64,000 nt of DNA from Pogostemon cablin. Taxonomy: Eukaryota; Streptophyta; Magnoliopsida; Lamiales; Lamiaceae. The position numbers and the translations under genes were made by a program. The stretch lies in NCBI GenBank assembly GCA_023678885.1, contig CM042970.1:7356355-7420354 (forward strand). Reading direction: 5' to 3'. Under the pieces are notes generated by a model. It worked only from the letters and a program-made list of their open reading frames with translations, searched no databases and had not been told where the DNA came from. Shown in pieces: positions 21,258 through 33,063 of the stretch (position 1 is its first letter; every line of letters begins with the position of its first letter).

Positions 21258-22459
21258 TGTTAGATTTATATACTAAAAACCTTGATTTTGTATTGAACAA
21301 TGTTTTAACAATTTTATTTGAAATGAGAATCATTTGATCAAACATTTTGCATATTATAAATTGTTTATTTATATGTTTGTGCAAAAGTCCATTTACTTTA
21401 TATTGTAGATAATATGTTGTGCGACAATACACGGAAGATCATATTATTGGTTTCCTTATAAAGTATAAACAGATGCTCACAACCGAGATAGATGGGGACT
21501 ATCTATCGGGATGGTTATAGTGTGATTTGGTATTAGTTTGTCTTGACTGTAGAATCACATTAGTGCACCTTGTGTGTATTGAGCAGGACCGCTTGAGATC
21601 GTTCGACTTGTACTGTCTATATAGAAGAACTTGATCTCTGTTATTATGGATGTTCGTGCTCTTAATCCCTATACAATAACCTCGACTCGTACGACAATAT
21701 TTATTTTTTTGATTTATCAATAGGTGAGATTTATATATTAAATCAATAGACTCGGTGAGTTGGGAAATAGTATTGTCTCTATGGTGTGTTGTTGATTGTA
21801 GAAGGAATCCATGTCCGACATAGGTTGATGATGTCCCCTTGAGGAGCTTATAAGGTTTATCATGTAAATCTTGCAAGTGGATTAATTCCGGCATGATAAT
21901 AAGGTTGAGTGGTACTACTCTCGGAAGAGATATTAATTAATTTGAATTGTCAGTAACTTAATTAATTAATGGACATTGTATATCTTAAACATGGGGAGAA
22001 TTTCGGGCACATAATAAGAAGGAGCCCAAAACATAATTTTGGGATTGGATGGGTAGTGCAGTAATAATGTTTTAGTGGACTATATTATTATTATTGAATT
22101 TCATTATAAGCTTTGGGCTAAGCTTGGTTAATTAAATCCAATTGAGACCCAATCCAATTTCTCCTCCTGGTCCCTGCTGTAGCCCAAATAAATAAGTCAT
22201 CTCAGCTTCCTGGAACCCTAAGCATGTGCCTCTTTTGACGTAGAGAAGGGAGAGAGCAGATTGAGAGATTCTGGAGATTGTTGCCCACACAACACCAGAG
22301 TTGAGTTTGGGTCATACAGCTGAAGATTAGAGGTGGTTTACTACTGTTCATCCTATACATCAACCCAGAAGAAAGGTAAACTTTTATTTTGCTTCCGATA
22401 TAATTGTTTACTTAAATTCATAACGGATCACGCTGAGCCAAACAATCCAATAGCTAACA
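21258..22459 (+). mobile_element. Solo LTR J (Copia, related to element B)
   Basis: It runs from TGTTAGATTTATA to AATAGCTAACA (1,202 bp; TGTTAG/CTAACA inverted ends) and is flanked by perfect TCTCT duplications. The first 100 bp closely resemble the start of the element B LTR read on the - strand (from 37,097 downwards), so J is a relative of B. It has no internal region, and is most simply the product of LTR-LTR recombination. Confidence 0.9.
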
Positions 22460-23260
22460 TCTCTACCATCTCTTCAAGAGACTCGACAAATCTATCGAAT
22501 TCCCCCTTCAACTCTTCTTTCAACTCTTTGGCTTTCACCCACTTTGGAACTCTTTCTCTTTTCTCCTTCATTACCTCATCGACCCCCAAACTATTCTCTT
22601 TTCTAACCTTAACGACCATGCATTCACTTTTTGTTTCGGAGGTAGAAGGCTTGTTGTTCTTTTCTTGAAGTCTCTCCACGGTGGACACGATTTGACTTAC
22701 TTGGTGCTCCAATGAATTCAACTTAGCATTGAATGCTACCATTGTATTCATCATCGTTTCACATAAGTTTCCAATTCTATCAATCCTCACTTGATTAGAC
22801 TTTCTCCCCTCTTCTAAACGATCCATAACCATTTCAAACAATTTTTCTCCAAGCATCACTATGTGGTCTTTTTGGGTGGAATAAGAGGTGTTGCAGTCTT
22901 GAAAGTTTTCCCATAGTTGTGGTTGATTTCCTTCTTGATTTCTATAAAAAATTCCTTGAAAAATATCTTCCACACTTTGAGGGTATACTTGTTGATGCAT
23001 TAGGGTATACTTATTGATGCATTTGATGAGGAACTTCAAAATTCTCATAACCTTGTTGTTGGAATTACATATCTTGTACTCCGTAATCCGGTTGCAAATT
23101 AGGCTCACAATTTGGCATTTGAAATCCTTGAAAATTTCCTCGTGTGTTCATAGTGGGATGAGCACTTCTATTCACCATATCTAGAAGAATATCCACGTAG
23201 CTCATATTTTTGGGCTTGTTCTCCTTCTTCTTTCTTCTCAAGCTGTGCACCTACAAGAGA
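22460..23260 (-). pseudogene. Family D ORF, N-terminal and central part (element D')
   Basis: Frames at 23,250-23,065 and 23,108-22,465 (- strand) carry a basic start (about LRRKKKENKPKNM), the block MSYVDILLDMVNRSAH, a Gln/Tyr-rich segment, and a coiled-coil region with LFEMVMDRLEEGRKSNQ and SLEHQVSQIVSTVERLQEK. The latter resembles the coiled coil near the gag C-terminus of Athila elements (ASIRNLE-type blocks). Counterparts are at 28,440-28,709 and 29,916-30,440 in element D. It could be a gag remnant; the function is unknown. Confidence 0.65.
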
Positions 23261-23396
23261 AAGAAAAATTAGAACAAAATTTTCTAAAACAAATATAAGA
23301 TGCAAAAATAAGAAAAAAATATCCTTATTAAGACCACTCTAAACAATCCTTCATCAAACTACTAGCGACTGTCACCTCCCCGACAACGGTTCCATT

Positions 23397-25005
23397 TGAT
23401 TGGTCGTATATAGTCGGAATGATCAATTAAAGAATTTATCGAACCCAAGGGAGGAACGTGCTAGAGTTTAAGCGATCTCAAGTTTATCATAATTTTATAA
23501 GGACGGCGGAGTGGGATAGAGGATAAACTTGCAAATGAACGAACTAAAACTAATGAAAATAAATGATAAAATGAATGCAAGAATAAATGGTTCCAAATGA
23601 TGCAAGGATGATATTAGCAACAATCATGGCATAGACAACAAAGTAATTATGCAATTAATTCTAATCTCTCATGGACATGGCATAAGAGCGATCACTAATT
23701 CCACCTAAACTCTCTCTCGAGATGGATAGGATGTAGGCCCTTAATAAGACTACCAAAAGCACATAGGATCGTGACCAAAGCAAACACCTCCCACTAGGTA
23801 CTAATTACTCTACGAGTTCCCTATTGAGGTACTAAATCATAGGCAATATTTTCTTTTAAGGTACTATGAATTTACTAATGGTTTTGGTCTCTTAACCTAA
23901 TCAACCAATCTCTCGATTAAGCTAATCAAATGTTCTATCAAAGGGTTCTAAATCTAGAAGGATATCTCTATCTCATTCTAAATTAATGCACATGAAGTGT
24001 ATGTTGAAATGATTCAATGAACTATCCTAAACACATAATTGATTTCTCAATCTAATCACACGCCCATGACAATTAATCACACAAATCATACATATACATC
24101 AAGCAATTCTCATTCAATGATAGAAATAACACAAAGCCCATTCAAGATTAAAATCCAATTGCGTAAAAACTAAATTATCAAACAGCAATCATGGGGCTAA
24201 TCTTACAAATGAGATTAGCCTATCATAGTCTTAGAGAAAACAACATAGACAATTGTATCTACAAATCCCATGATAAAACTATAAAGAAGTTCACAAAAAT
24301 TAGAATTAGATTCCTCCTTTGAAGGTCTTCAATGAAGATCTCTTTCTTCTTCTTATAATCTTCACTCCCCCTTGCTTCCTTGACCACTTGGATGGTGGAT
24401 TTGATAGAGGTGATCAAGTGTAGATGGATGAATGAGGAATGGATGAAGGTTGGGGTGTAAAATGAAGGAAATGGTGTGTGATGTGTGTCCAAGTGAAACC
24501 CTTCTCTCTTCAAAATTTGGAAATGAGGTATTTATAATAGTGGAGGATCAAAGGAATTAGGGAAAATTTTGGATCATGGGCTTAAGAGGGAAATGGGCCT
24601 TTCTTGTGTAAAATTCAAATTCTTCAGGAACACGGTCATGCCACCTCACACGGCTTAAAAGAGGCCGTGTTTCTTCTGTAACACGGCCAAACATGACCGT
24701 GTTTCTTCTTCAGCCCGTGTTTCTTCTGTAACTCGGCCAAATATGGCCTTGTTTCTCCTTCAACCCATGTTTCTTTCTATTATTCATTTCTTGTTCGTTT
24801 CAACTCGGAATTGAGATCCATTTTTTCCACATCTTCCTTTTCGCATCTAGAATCTATTTTTACCTGAAAATCATATGTTTAAGTTCATTTTCACAAATTT
24901 TCATAAAAACACAAAACACCACCAAAATATACACAAAATACGGATGAAATAATACGAAAACACATATAAAAGACACTAAAATCTAGGTAAAAATATCACT
25001 CATCA
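23397..25005 (-). repeat. 5' LTR of element D' (family D, - strand)
   Basis: On the - strand it starts TGATGAGTGATATTTTTACC and ends GACCAATCA (1,609 bp). It matches the two LTRs of element D over most of its length. Where those carry CAACTCGAGTTG words, this copy has a different segment with repeated ACACGGCC/GGCCGTGT words (about 24,620-24,780). Confidence 0.85.
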
Positions 25006-25893
25006 TGAGTCAAGTAAGATCATACCAATTAACCATGATTGTTCCTAGATCAATCATAGGCTAGAGCCACTCCGGTAGTTCTAGGGTTATGAAAGTTTTA
25101 TTAGTTAATTGAATTTCCATGTGTAAACTCCGTACAACACTACTTGTGGTTTATTTTATATAAGATTGTACTTTTTAATTCATACTCATAGTCATTTTGT
25201 GCATCATTAACTGTTATGTAGAGTCTGAATACATATCTTTGTTATTGATTGAGTGCGTTCATTGCTGAGCAGAATTAGATGTTATAATTCTAAGTGAAGG
25301 GATTCTGAAGTCTTATTAGAACTATCTTATATGAATACTTGTTAATTGAATATTATTCCGGTTAATAAGTAGGATAAATAACGTCTTAGTACCTATAAAA
25401 GGAGATCATATCGGGTTAAAGTACTAATTGCACGGGAAATAATTGATACTGATAGTACCTAAAAAGGGGGTGAATTATATCTCTTGCTTCGAGGATATTC
25501 ACACGTGTCATACGCATGTTTACTTATGTCTATAGAGTGAATTTGCATGGTTTAGTGATGTGTCCATAGACCACAAGGCAGAGTCGGACATCAACACATG
25601 GAAAGGAAATTAATAAGTAAAACTGGATGATCCGAAGAACTACCCAATTTTTTACTTGATCACAATGTATTTTCTCTATTGTTTGCTTATTTAATTTGTT
25701 ATTTAAATTATATGTTATTTAGTTCGTAACTATTCCAAACCGATTTGCCAACATAGTCTTAGTTAATTAGAATATAATTAAATTGATAATAATTCATCTA
25801 TCGGGTTCGATAATCACTTGGTCACCTATCGAGACTACAATTGATATCCTTCATACTTAGGGATAATTCTGTGTGTTGAGAAAACGCTCATCA
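25006..25893 (+). repeat. Second half of solo LTR F
   Basis: This is AT-rich LTR sequence without ORFs. It has the layout of the downstream half of the C LTR (phrases such as AGTACCTA...AAAGG and CTTGGTCAC), but is clearly diverged. It ends CTCATCA before the CCAGG duplication. Confidence 0.7.
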
Positions 25894-26512
25894 CCAGGTC
25901 GTGTCACATGCTTGTCGAGAGGCATCCGCACAACTGCCGAGCATGCTCGCCTGGTACTGTCGAGACCTGCCGAGCACGAGCTGTCGAGGGATGCCGCCCG
26001 TGCTGCCCATGCCGAGACGCGCTGCACTCGTGCCGCCGAAGGCTACCGATAAAACCCGCAAGCACCAGCCGGCATGACTTGTGCCACATATGGCACGACT
26101 CGTGCCAGTTCCCAGCGAGCCCAGTTTTGTCATTTCATTATTTTTTTTTGTCCGTTCGTATTTTTGACGTAAAAAACCCACTTTTGAGTCAGAATTCAGG
26201 ATTTTTACAGTCCTCAACTATATAAGAGATACTTTGGGATTTTTATTCATAACTCTCCACATCCATTAATACTTTTCCATACCCTTTACTTGCCACAATA
26301 CCATCACCATCCCATCCACCCATCCCGTGGAGTTCATCAGTATAGCTTACTTGAGAAGGAGAACAAGAAGGTTCAGAATCATGGAAAAGAAAATGAAGAA
26401 TTACGCCACATCTAGGGTTTTTCTTATTCTTTCTTTTAAGCTTTTGAATTATAGACCTATGGCTATGCCTTCGTACCTAACCATGTGTGTTGCATATAAC
26501 ACCATGGGCTAG
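25894..26512 (+). repeat. 3' LTR of element C, piece 2
   Basis: It begins with the second CCAGG and follows 5' LTR positions about 8,034-8,652, including the GC-rich palindromic-word region. It ends in GCTAG (26,508-26,512), the target duplication of element D. Confidence 0.9.
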
Positions 26513-28301
26513 TGATGAGTGATATTTTCACTTAGTTTTTATTGTCTTTTTATATCTATTTTTATACGTATTTTGGTTGTGCTTATGTGTTTTCATGGAA
26601 ATGTGTGTGAATGAGCTTAAACGTATGTAAAACAGGTGAAAATAGAGCAAAAACGGAGTTGAGAGCTGAAACGAGCAAGAAACGGGCTGAGAGAACTCAA
26701 CTCGAGTTGTAAGACCTAATTCAACTTGCAACTCAAGTCGAGTTGGGGTCCTAAAGTTGCCCAAAATTGTCCAGTGAGCTTACTCGAGTTGCAAGGTCCA
26801 ACTCGACTTGCAACTCGAGTCGAGTTGGGAGCAGAGCAACATTTAAAAATCATACAGTGAGCCAACTCGAGTTGTTAAGTCGCTACTCGAATTGCAACTC
26901 GAGTCGAGCTGCGTTCTGAAGGCATTTCAGTTTCAGAGTCTCGCAACATGACCGAACAGACGGGTGCACGAGTTGCCAACACGAGTCGAGCTAGGTCAGC
27001 TCGAGTTACACTACATGCAACTCGAGTTGGATAAGGCCAACTCGAGTTGCATGTTTTTGGGCTAAAAATCCAGATTTTCACCTGCCAATGCATGTAAGTG
27101 CGTGTGAAAAGCCCAGTTGATGTTAAATTTGTAGCCTAAGTTGGGAGAGGGTATAAATAGCCTCAAGTTCAACATTTGAAGAGAGGATCACAAGGGTTTC
27201 ACTTGGACACATAGATCACACATCATTTCCTTCAATTCACACCATCCCTCTCATTCATTCTTCATCCATCCATATATACTTGATCCCCTCCATCAAATTC
27301 ACCATCCAATTGATCAAGGAAGCAAGAGAGAGTGAAGATCACAAGAAGAAGAAGGAGATCTCCATTGAAGACCTTCAAAGGGGGAATCTAATTCTAATTG
27401 TTGTGAACTTCTTTATAGATTTGTCATGGGATTTGTAGATACAATTGTCTATGATTGTTTTCTCTAAGACTATGATAGACTAATCTCCTTTGTGAGATTA
27501 GCTCCATGATTGGTGTTGGATAATTTAGTTTTTATGCAATTTGATTTTAATCTTGAATGGGCTTTGTGTTATTTGTATCATTGATTGTTCATTGCTTGAT
27601 TTATATGAAGATATGTGTGATTAATTGTCATGGGAATGTTATTAGATTGAGAAATCAATTATGTGTTTAGGATAGTTCATTGAATCATTTCATCATACAC
27701 TTCATGTCTATTAATTTAGAATGAGATAGAAATATCCTTCTAGATTTAGAACCCTTTGATAGAACATTTAATTAGCTTAATCGAGAGGTTGGTTGATTAA
27801 GTGAGGAGACCCAAGCCATTAGTGAATTCATAGTACCTTAAAAGGGAATATTGCCTATGATTTAGTACCTAATTAGGGAACTCATAGAGTAATTAGTACC
27901 TAGTGGGAGGTGTTTGCTATGGTCTCGATCCTATGTGCTTTTAGGAGCCTTATTGAGGGCCTACATCATATCCATCTCGAGAGAGAGTTTAGGTGGAATT
28001 AGTAATCGCTTCTATGCCTTGTCCATGAGAGATTAGGATTAATTGTATGATTACTTTATTATCTATGTCATGATTGTTGTTAATCTCATCCTTGCATCAT
28101 TTGGAACCCATCATTTATCTTTGCTTTTTATCTTGTTTCTTGCTTTAGTTTAGGTGCATTCATTTGCACACTTATCCTCCACTCTATTCCGTCGTCCTTA
28201 TAAAATCACGATAAACACGAGATCGTTTAAGCTCTAGTACCTTCCTCCCTGTATTTCAATAAATTCTTTAATGGGTTATCCTGACTATATACGACCACTC
28301 A
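26513..28301 (+). repeat. 5' LTR of element D (1,789 bp)
   Basis: It runs from TGATGAGTGATATTTTC to ACGACCACTCA. At about 26,695-27,050 it is packed with the palindrome CAACTCGAGTTG and overlapping variants such as AACTCGAGTCGAGTT; at least eight occurrences can be counted by eye. A TATA-like GGTATAAATAGCC lies at about 27,150-27,162. Confidence 0.9.
27151..27160 (+). promoter_or_regulatory. Putative TATA box of family D LTR
   Basis: GTATAAATAG lies downstream of the palindromic-word block. The 3' LTR of D has GTAAAAATAG at the equivalent place (about 33,740-33,750). Confidence 0.5.
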
Positions 28302-28303
28302 AA

Positions 28304-28321
28304 TGATGCCGTTGCCGGGGA
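28304..28321 (+). other. Primer binding site (tRNA-Asp-like) of element D
   Basis: TGATGCCGTTGCCGGGGA begins 2 bp after the LTR and differs from the plant tRNA-Asp primer site at two positions. This supports a Gypsy/Athila relationship. Confidence 0.8.
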
Positions 28322-28439
28322 GGTAACAGTCGTAGTTTGACGAAGGATTGTTTAGAGTGGTCTTAATAAAGACATTTATTTTTATTTTTGCATCTTATTT
28401 TTGCTTTAGAAAATTTTGTTCTAATTTTTCTTTCTTTTA

Positions 28440-28709
28440 TAGGTGCATACCTTGAAAAGGAAGAAGAATGAGAGCAATCCCAAAAATATGAGCTACATGG
28501 ATATTCTTCGAGATATGGTGAATAGAAGTGCTCATTCCGCTATGAACACACAAGTAAATTTTCAAGGTTTTTAAATGTCAAATTGTGAGCCTAATTTGCA
28601 ACCAGATTTTAGAGTACAAGATATGCAATTCCAACAACAAAGTTATGAGAATTTTGGAGTCCCTCATCAAATGAATCAACAAGTATACCCTCAAGGTGTG
28701 GAAAATATT
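28440..28709 (+). pseudogene. Family D ORF, N-terminal part (element D)
   Basis: The frame resembles the D' copy: a basic start, MSYMDILRDMVNRSAH, then CEPNLQPDF and a Gln-rich MQFQQQSYENF segment. There is one in-frame stop near 28,575, and solo LTR G cuts it at 28,709. It continues at 29,916. Confidence 0.65.
28705..28709. repeat. Target-site duplication of solo LTR G (left)
   Basis: ATATT is repeated at 29,916-29,920. Excising the LTR and one duplication restores the D' reading GGAA(G/A)ATATTTTTCAAGG. Confidence 0.9.
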
Positions 28710-29915
28710 TGTAACAAAAAATTTTGTATTTATAATAAAATAAATACAAGAGAATTACAATAATAATCGAAAGGATTAAACTTGATAATTTAGGAAACAA
28801 TCTCTATCTATCCTCTGATTCTTCTCTCGAACCAATTTGGACTTGACTTTGACTTTGACTTGACTTTGACTGAAGTGTATGTGTTGACTTTGACTAGAGT
28901 GTGTTGAGTTGGATCTTCAGATGAAGCTTGTCCAAACTCAGCTTCGTGGATTTATAACGTTAATCCGTAGGCGTCGAGCCTTTACTCGAATTAAACGCTG
29001 ATCCTTGAAGAGTTCCGGTGAAGAACGTTGTTCAATATATTAGAACGCTGTTAACTTCACGAAGAACGTCGAAGAACTTAGCTTAAGAACGCTTAAACCC
29101 GGGTGGTTTAGCACCTTAATCCCAGATTATAAGTCATTTTTTACTTAAGCAGACTTAAATCAGGGCGGTTTAACACCTGAGTCCCAGACTATAGGCCGTT
29201 CTTTGAAGAACTTGACTTATGAACGCATAAATCCGGGCGGTTTAGCACCTGAGTTCCAGATTATAGACGTTCTTGGAAGAACACCAACATGAGATGGCTT
29301 AAATCCGGACGACTTAGCACCTGAGTCCCAGACTATAGGCCATTCACCGAAGAACTTGACTTAAGAATGCTTGTTCCGAGCGGCTTAAAACCAAGTGGCT
29401 TAAAACTTGAATCCCAAACATATTCCGTTCTTGAGTTGACTCTCTTTGAAGGAATCGAAGAACTATTCAGACAACTCTGAAGTCTTTGACCTTCATAGAG
29501 AATCGTTCTCGGTGTCTTTGAATGAATGAAGGAGGGCTCCTATATAGGTGAAGGTAGAGGATGCCCCATAAATAATTTGCAATCTGATTGGTCAATGACA
29601 GATTTGACCTGATTCTGCGGACTTGTGTCTTTCCATATATAACACAGCTTGATTGGTCATTGCTTGATTTGACCTGATTCTAGAACCTTCCAGGCTTTAT
29701 TTGACTTGAGTTTGTTTGACTTGAGTCAGGCTTTACTTAATTTAAACCCCTTTTAATTTGATGGGTATTAAATTAATTATCAATTATTTATTAATCTATT
29801 TTAGGAATTAATTTATTAAATCTTCAAATAAAATATAATAAATTAAAATTGACATTTTAATCATAAAAATCCACGTGTCGCCATTTGATTGGACGGTGAA
29901 TTTTATTTGCTTACA
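28710..29915 (+). mobile_element. Solo LTR G (1,206 bp)
   Basis: It runs from TGTAACAAAAAATT to TTTGCTTACA (TGTAA/TTACA ends) with perfect ATATT duplications. It carries short direct repeats of TTGACTTTGACT (about 28,845-28,885) and a tandem array at about 29,085-29,425. There is no internal region or ORF. The family is distinct from A, B, C, D and F; the orientation is not certain. Confidence 0.88.
29085..29425. repeat. Tandem array of about 60-75 bp units inside LTR G
   Basis: About five degenerate units share the blocks ACTTAAATCCGGGCGGTTTAG, CACCTGAGTCCCAGACTATAG and CGTTCTTnGAAGAAC. Unit lengths vary. Confidence 0.75.
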
Positions 29916-30868
29916 ATATTTTTCAAGGAAAATTTTCTAGACATCAAGAAGGAAATCAACCACAACTATGGGGAAATTTTCAAGACTCCAACACCTCTTA
30001 TTCCAGCCAAAGTGACCACATAACGATGCTTGGAGAAAACTTATTTGAAATGATTATGGATCTCTTAGAAGAGGGGAGAAAATCTAATCAAGCGTGGATT
30101 GATAGAATCGGAAATTTGTGTGAAATAATGGTGAACACAATGGTAGCATTCAATGCTAAGTTGGATTCATTGGAGCACCAAGTTAGTTAAGTTGTTTCCA
30201 CCATAGAGAGACTTCAAGAAGAGAACAAAAAGTCTTCTACCTACAGAACAACAAATCCATGCATGGCCATTAAGTATAGAAAAGAGGATAGTTTGGGGAT
30301 TGATAAGGTTATGAAGGAAAAAAGAGAAAGGGTGCCTAAGTAGGTGAAAGACAAAGAGTTGAAAGAAGAGTTGAAGGGGAAATTCGATAGATTTGTTGAG
30401 TCTCTTGAAGAGATGGTAGAGAAAGTCAATATTCAAAATCGAAAAGAGATTCATGCCCTTATGGAAGAGAAGAAGCCTCCGAAAACTAAGATCATTGACG
30501 ATACCCCACACAAGCCAAAACCTTCTCATTTAATTAAAATTTCAAATTCTCTTAAGAACTTCTATGATTTTATTGATAAAAATTTGTTTGGTGATTGTAG
30601 GAAAAAGGTTGCAAGAGGGCACCAACACTTATCAATGCCCGAATTCTTACCGGGGGATGTGGTTGAAGTTCAAAATGCATATAAAGCCCCATGGAAAAAG
30701 TGGAACAAGTGGAAAGGGCAATTCCTTGTGAAGAACGCCTTCAGAGAAAAATTGCTTGAGCTATTTAACAAGAAGGAAAACGTTCTAGTGGTGAAACGTG
30801 AGAGCACAAGGCACTACTTTAAGAAGAAATCTATGACAGTGCCTAAGGACTATTCAAGACCACCCTGA
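29916..30868 (+). pseudogene. Family D ORF, central and C-terminal part (element D)
   Basis: The central part (29,916-30,343) has a coiled-coil region with LFEMIMDLLEEGRKSNQ and single in-frame stops (about 30,187 and 30,340). From 30,344 the frame is open to the stop at 30,866: a Lys/Glu-rich segment, NFYDFIDKNLFGDCRKKVAR, then FLPGDVVEVQNAYKAPWKKW and a Lys-rich tail. After the stop, the sequence GAAGACGTTAAACTTAGCGC resembles the post-integrase sequence of element C (15,615-15,640), placing this ORF end where an integrase end is normally found. My reading is a gag-tail/integrase-tail fusion left by deletion; an unrelated protein is possible. Confidence 0.65.
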
Positions 30869-33063
30869 GCTTGATAATATCATCCGGCTTGAAGACGTTA
30901 AACTTAGCGCTAGATGGGAGGTAACCTATCATTATCTTTATTTATTTGTTTAATGCTTTCAATAAGGATGATGGATTTGATTTTGGTTTGTAGGTTGTTT
31001 GTGCTCGTGAGAAAAATGTATATTGAAGAAAAGAGAAGTGCTTTATAGATTCGAGTAAGCATGTCACACCACTTTTTGCAAACTTAATTCTCGACTCTTG
31101 TCTTGAGTTAAGTTTGGGGGCTAGTGCGTGGTGGACATAACTCAATTCATTGGATGCATATGCTTCTCCACAATAAGATTGTTGATGAAAACTACAAGGG
31201 TAAGTCCCACCACCTTTTGCAAACTTAATTCTCAACTTGTTTCGATTTAAATTTGGGGGGAGAGTGTGTGGTATGACTCACCACTTGAGTGTGCTGGATA
31301 TTATGATGATGAGAGGTCTTCTTGTAAAATTGGGTCAGTTTTAAAAAAAATTCTCATGAGTTTTGGTTTGATTTTGGTATGATTGGTTGTGTTGAAATGC
31401 ATGATAGTCCATATTTTTTAATAAAATTATTGAGCTAATGGTTTTGATGAGTTTTTAAGCATGTACAAGGGGTAATGGAAGCACGAATTGAGCTCAGAGC
31501 TAACAACTTCCACTACCAAATGCATATTGAGGGAGTTCACTCTACACTCATCACTTCTATGTGCTTAGCATAATTTGACTTGACTTGGATTGTTTGAGAT
31601 TAGCATGTTACTTTATTTATTATGTTTTTGGGAGGTTTATTTTCGTAATTTAGAATTTCCTTTTCAATCAAGACGGGGATGATGGTGAGCTTACTTGAAA
31701 TATGGATTTTATGAATGTGTGCTTCATTTTCTATTGATGGTGATTTTTATTTTTGCATGTTATGTGTTTTTTTTGTGTTGTTTCTTATTTGATGAGTCTT
31801 TTCTTATTTGTTTTGTGTGTATTTTTATTCTTGTTTAGGGTTTGATTTGGTGGTTTGTTTTGGGATGTCGTGAGTCATTTTTGAATGTGAGTGGTGACAT
31901 GTTATGATGATAAGTGATGACAAGTTATGATTAAGAATTTCTACACTTTCAAATTGTGACATATTTTACTTAACTTGTTCAATTTTGAGATGAATGTGGT
32001 GTGATAAGTTTTTTAAGGTCCGAGTATAAGCTTGTGAGAATTTGAGCCTCAACTATGCATACATGGTATTTCTTCATGAGTGAATCGGTTGTGTTTGATA
32101 AGTTAGAACTTGCTCAAGGACTATAGAAACGAGCCTAATTTATGGAGATTAGTGACATGATCTAAGACCATCCTTGTCATTAATAGTCATTGCCAAATAT
32201 ATTCCTACCTTGAACATCATCCCTAGTCAACCACTTTGAGCCTCTAAGCCTATTTATTGTGAAATAAGCACACTACAAGCCTTAATTACCCATGTGAGCC
32301 TTATATATTTACCCTTTTGTGTGAGTGATTGAGGAGATGTGGTTTAGAAAGGTTTGATGAGAAAGCAAAAGAAAAAAGGAAATGGTAAGTAAGCAAGAAA
32401 AATGATGAAAAGAGCAAAAACAAGAATAGACATGCAACCTCAAAACAAGAAAATGAGCAAATCAACAACAAAATGCTCAAGTACTAAAAGTTCGAGAAGG
32501 AAGCATGCATTGAAAGAAGCTCAATTCAAGAAAAGTTGATGAATAGTGCTTGTGATCAATTAAGAAAAGAAAGGAAGAAAGAAAATGTTAAGGAATGGAA
32601 GAAAGTAGCTACCTCTTGGATTACTTACACATGATTAGTCACTCTTACCCATATTCTTCCTACCATACCAAAGAGTCTTATCATTATATCCAAATGAAAA
32701 GACCTTTTTTATCACTAATGGAAACTTTGGTGGATTGTGAATATAGTCCACAAGCAAGCTTATAGCGAGTTGAGCCAATCGATTAATGAGTGTTGATTTA
32801 CCTTACTGTTGAGTGAAATTGATATCCATTGTGAGGCTTGGACCAAAAAGGGACTATATTACACTTTATTCTCTTTTGATTGAACTTGTTAATTCCTCAT
32901 TCATGAATTTAATGTTGTAGGATGACTTAGCATAAATTGTGTTTCTTATTATTATTGATGTGTTATTATTTATGTTCGTTTAGTCTTTTCCTAGGTGAAA
33001 ATCTCACCCCTTGGTTTATCATTTTCGTTGTTCGGGGACGCACAACACTTTAAGTTTGGGGTG
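30869..33063 (+). other. 3' non-coding internal region of element D with polypurine tracts
   Basis: No supported gene. Polypurine-like strings appear three times: AAGTTTGGGGGC (about 31,111), AATTTGGGGGG (about 31,250) and AAGTTTGGGGTG next to the 3' LTR (33,051-33,063). The last is at the proper place to prime plus-strand synthesis. An A/G-rich stretch lies at 32,340-32,600. Confidence 0.7.

Larger units (their letters stand above)
20757..25005 (-). mobile_element. Element D': truncated non-autonomous Gypsy-like element of family D, - strand
   Basis: On the - strand the 5' LTR (25,005-23,397) is followed by a degenerate tRNA-Asp-like primer site (TGGAACCGTTGTCGGGGA, complement of about 23,378-23,395), then the family D ORF in pieces. 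The element breaks off near 20,757 without the 3' non-coding region or 3' LTR that element D has. Solo LTR J interrupts the ORF. Confidence 0.8.
20093..25893 (+). mobile_element. Solo LTR F (Gypsy-like), split by truncated element D'
   Basis: It starts TGACGAGTGTG and ends ACGCTCATCA, and is flanked on both sides by CCAGG (20,088-20,092 and 25,894-25,898). The outer parts (20,093 to about 20,756, and 25,006-25,893) show no primer site or ORF, so together they look like one LTR of about 1.55 kb. The first part carries many copies of TTCGACCA/GGTCGAA (about 20,300-20,570). Element D' sits between the two parts on the opposite strand. Confidence 0.75.

Noticed and set aside
21499..21894. 131-aa - strand ORF in solo LTR J, and similar ORFs at 36,503-36,895 and 43,648-43,962
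   Set aside because: All three are the same LTR segment of the B/J family read in one frame. They are antisense to the element, and the frame is not kept intact between copies.
20093..25893. A single complete element with LTRs at both ends
   Set aside because: The two outer parts are not similar to each other as LTR pairs should be. They read better as two halves of one solo LTR split by D'.
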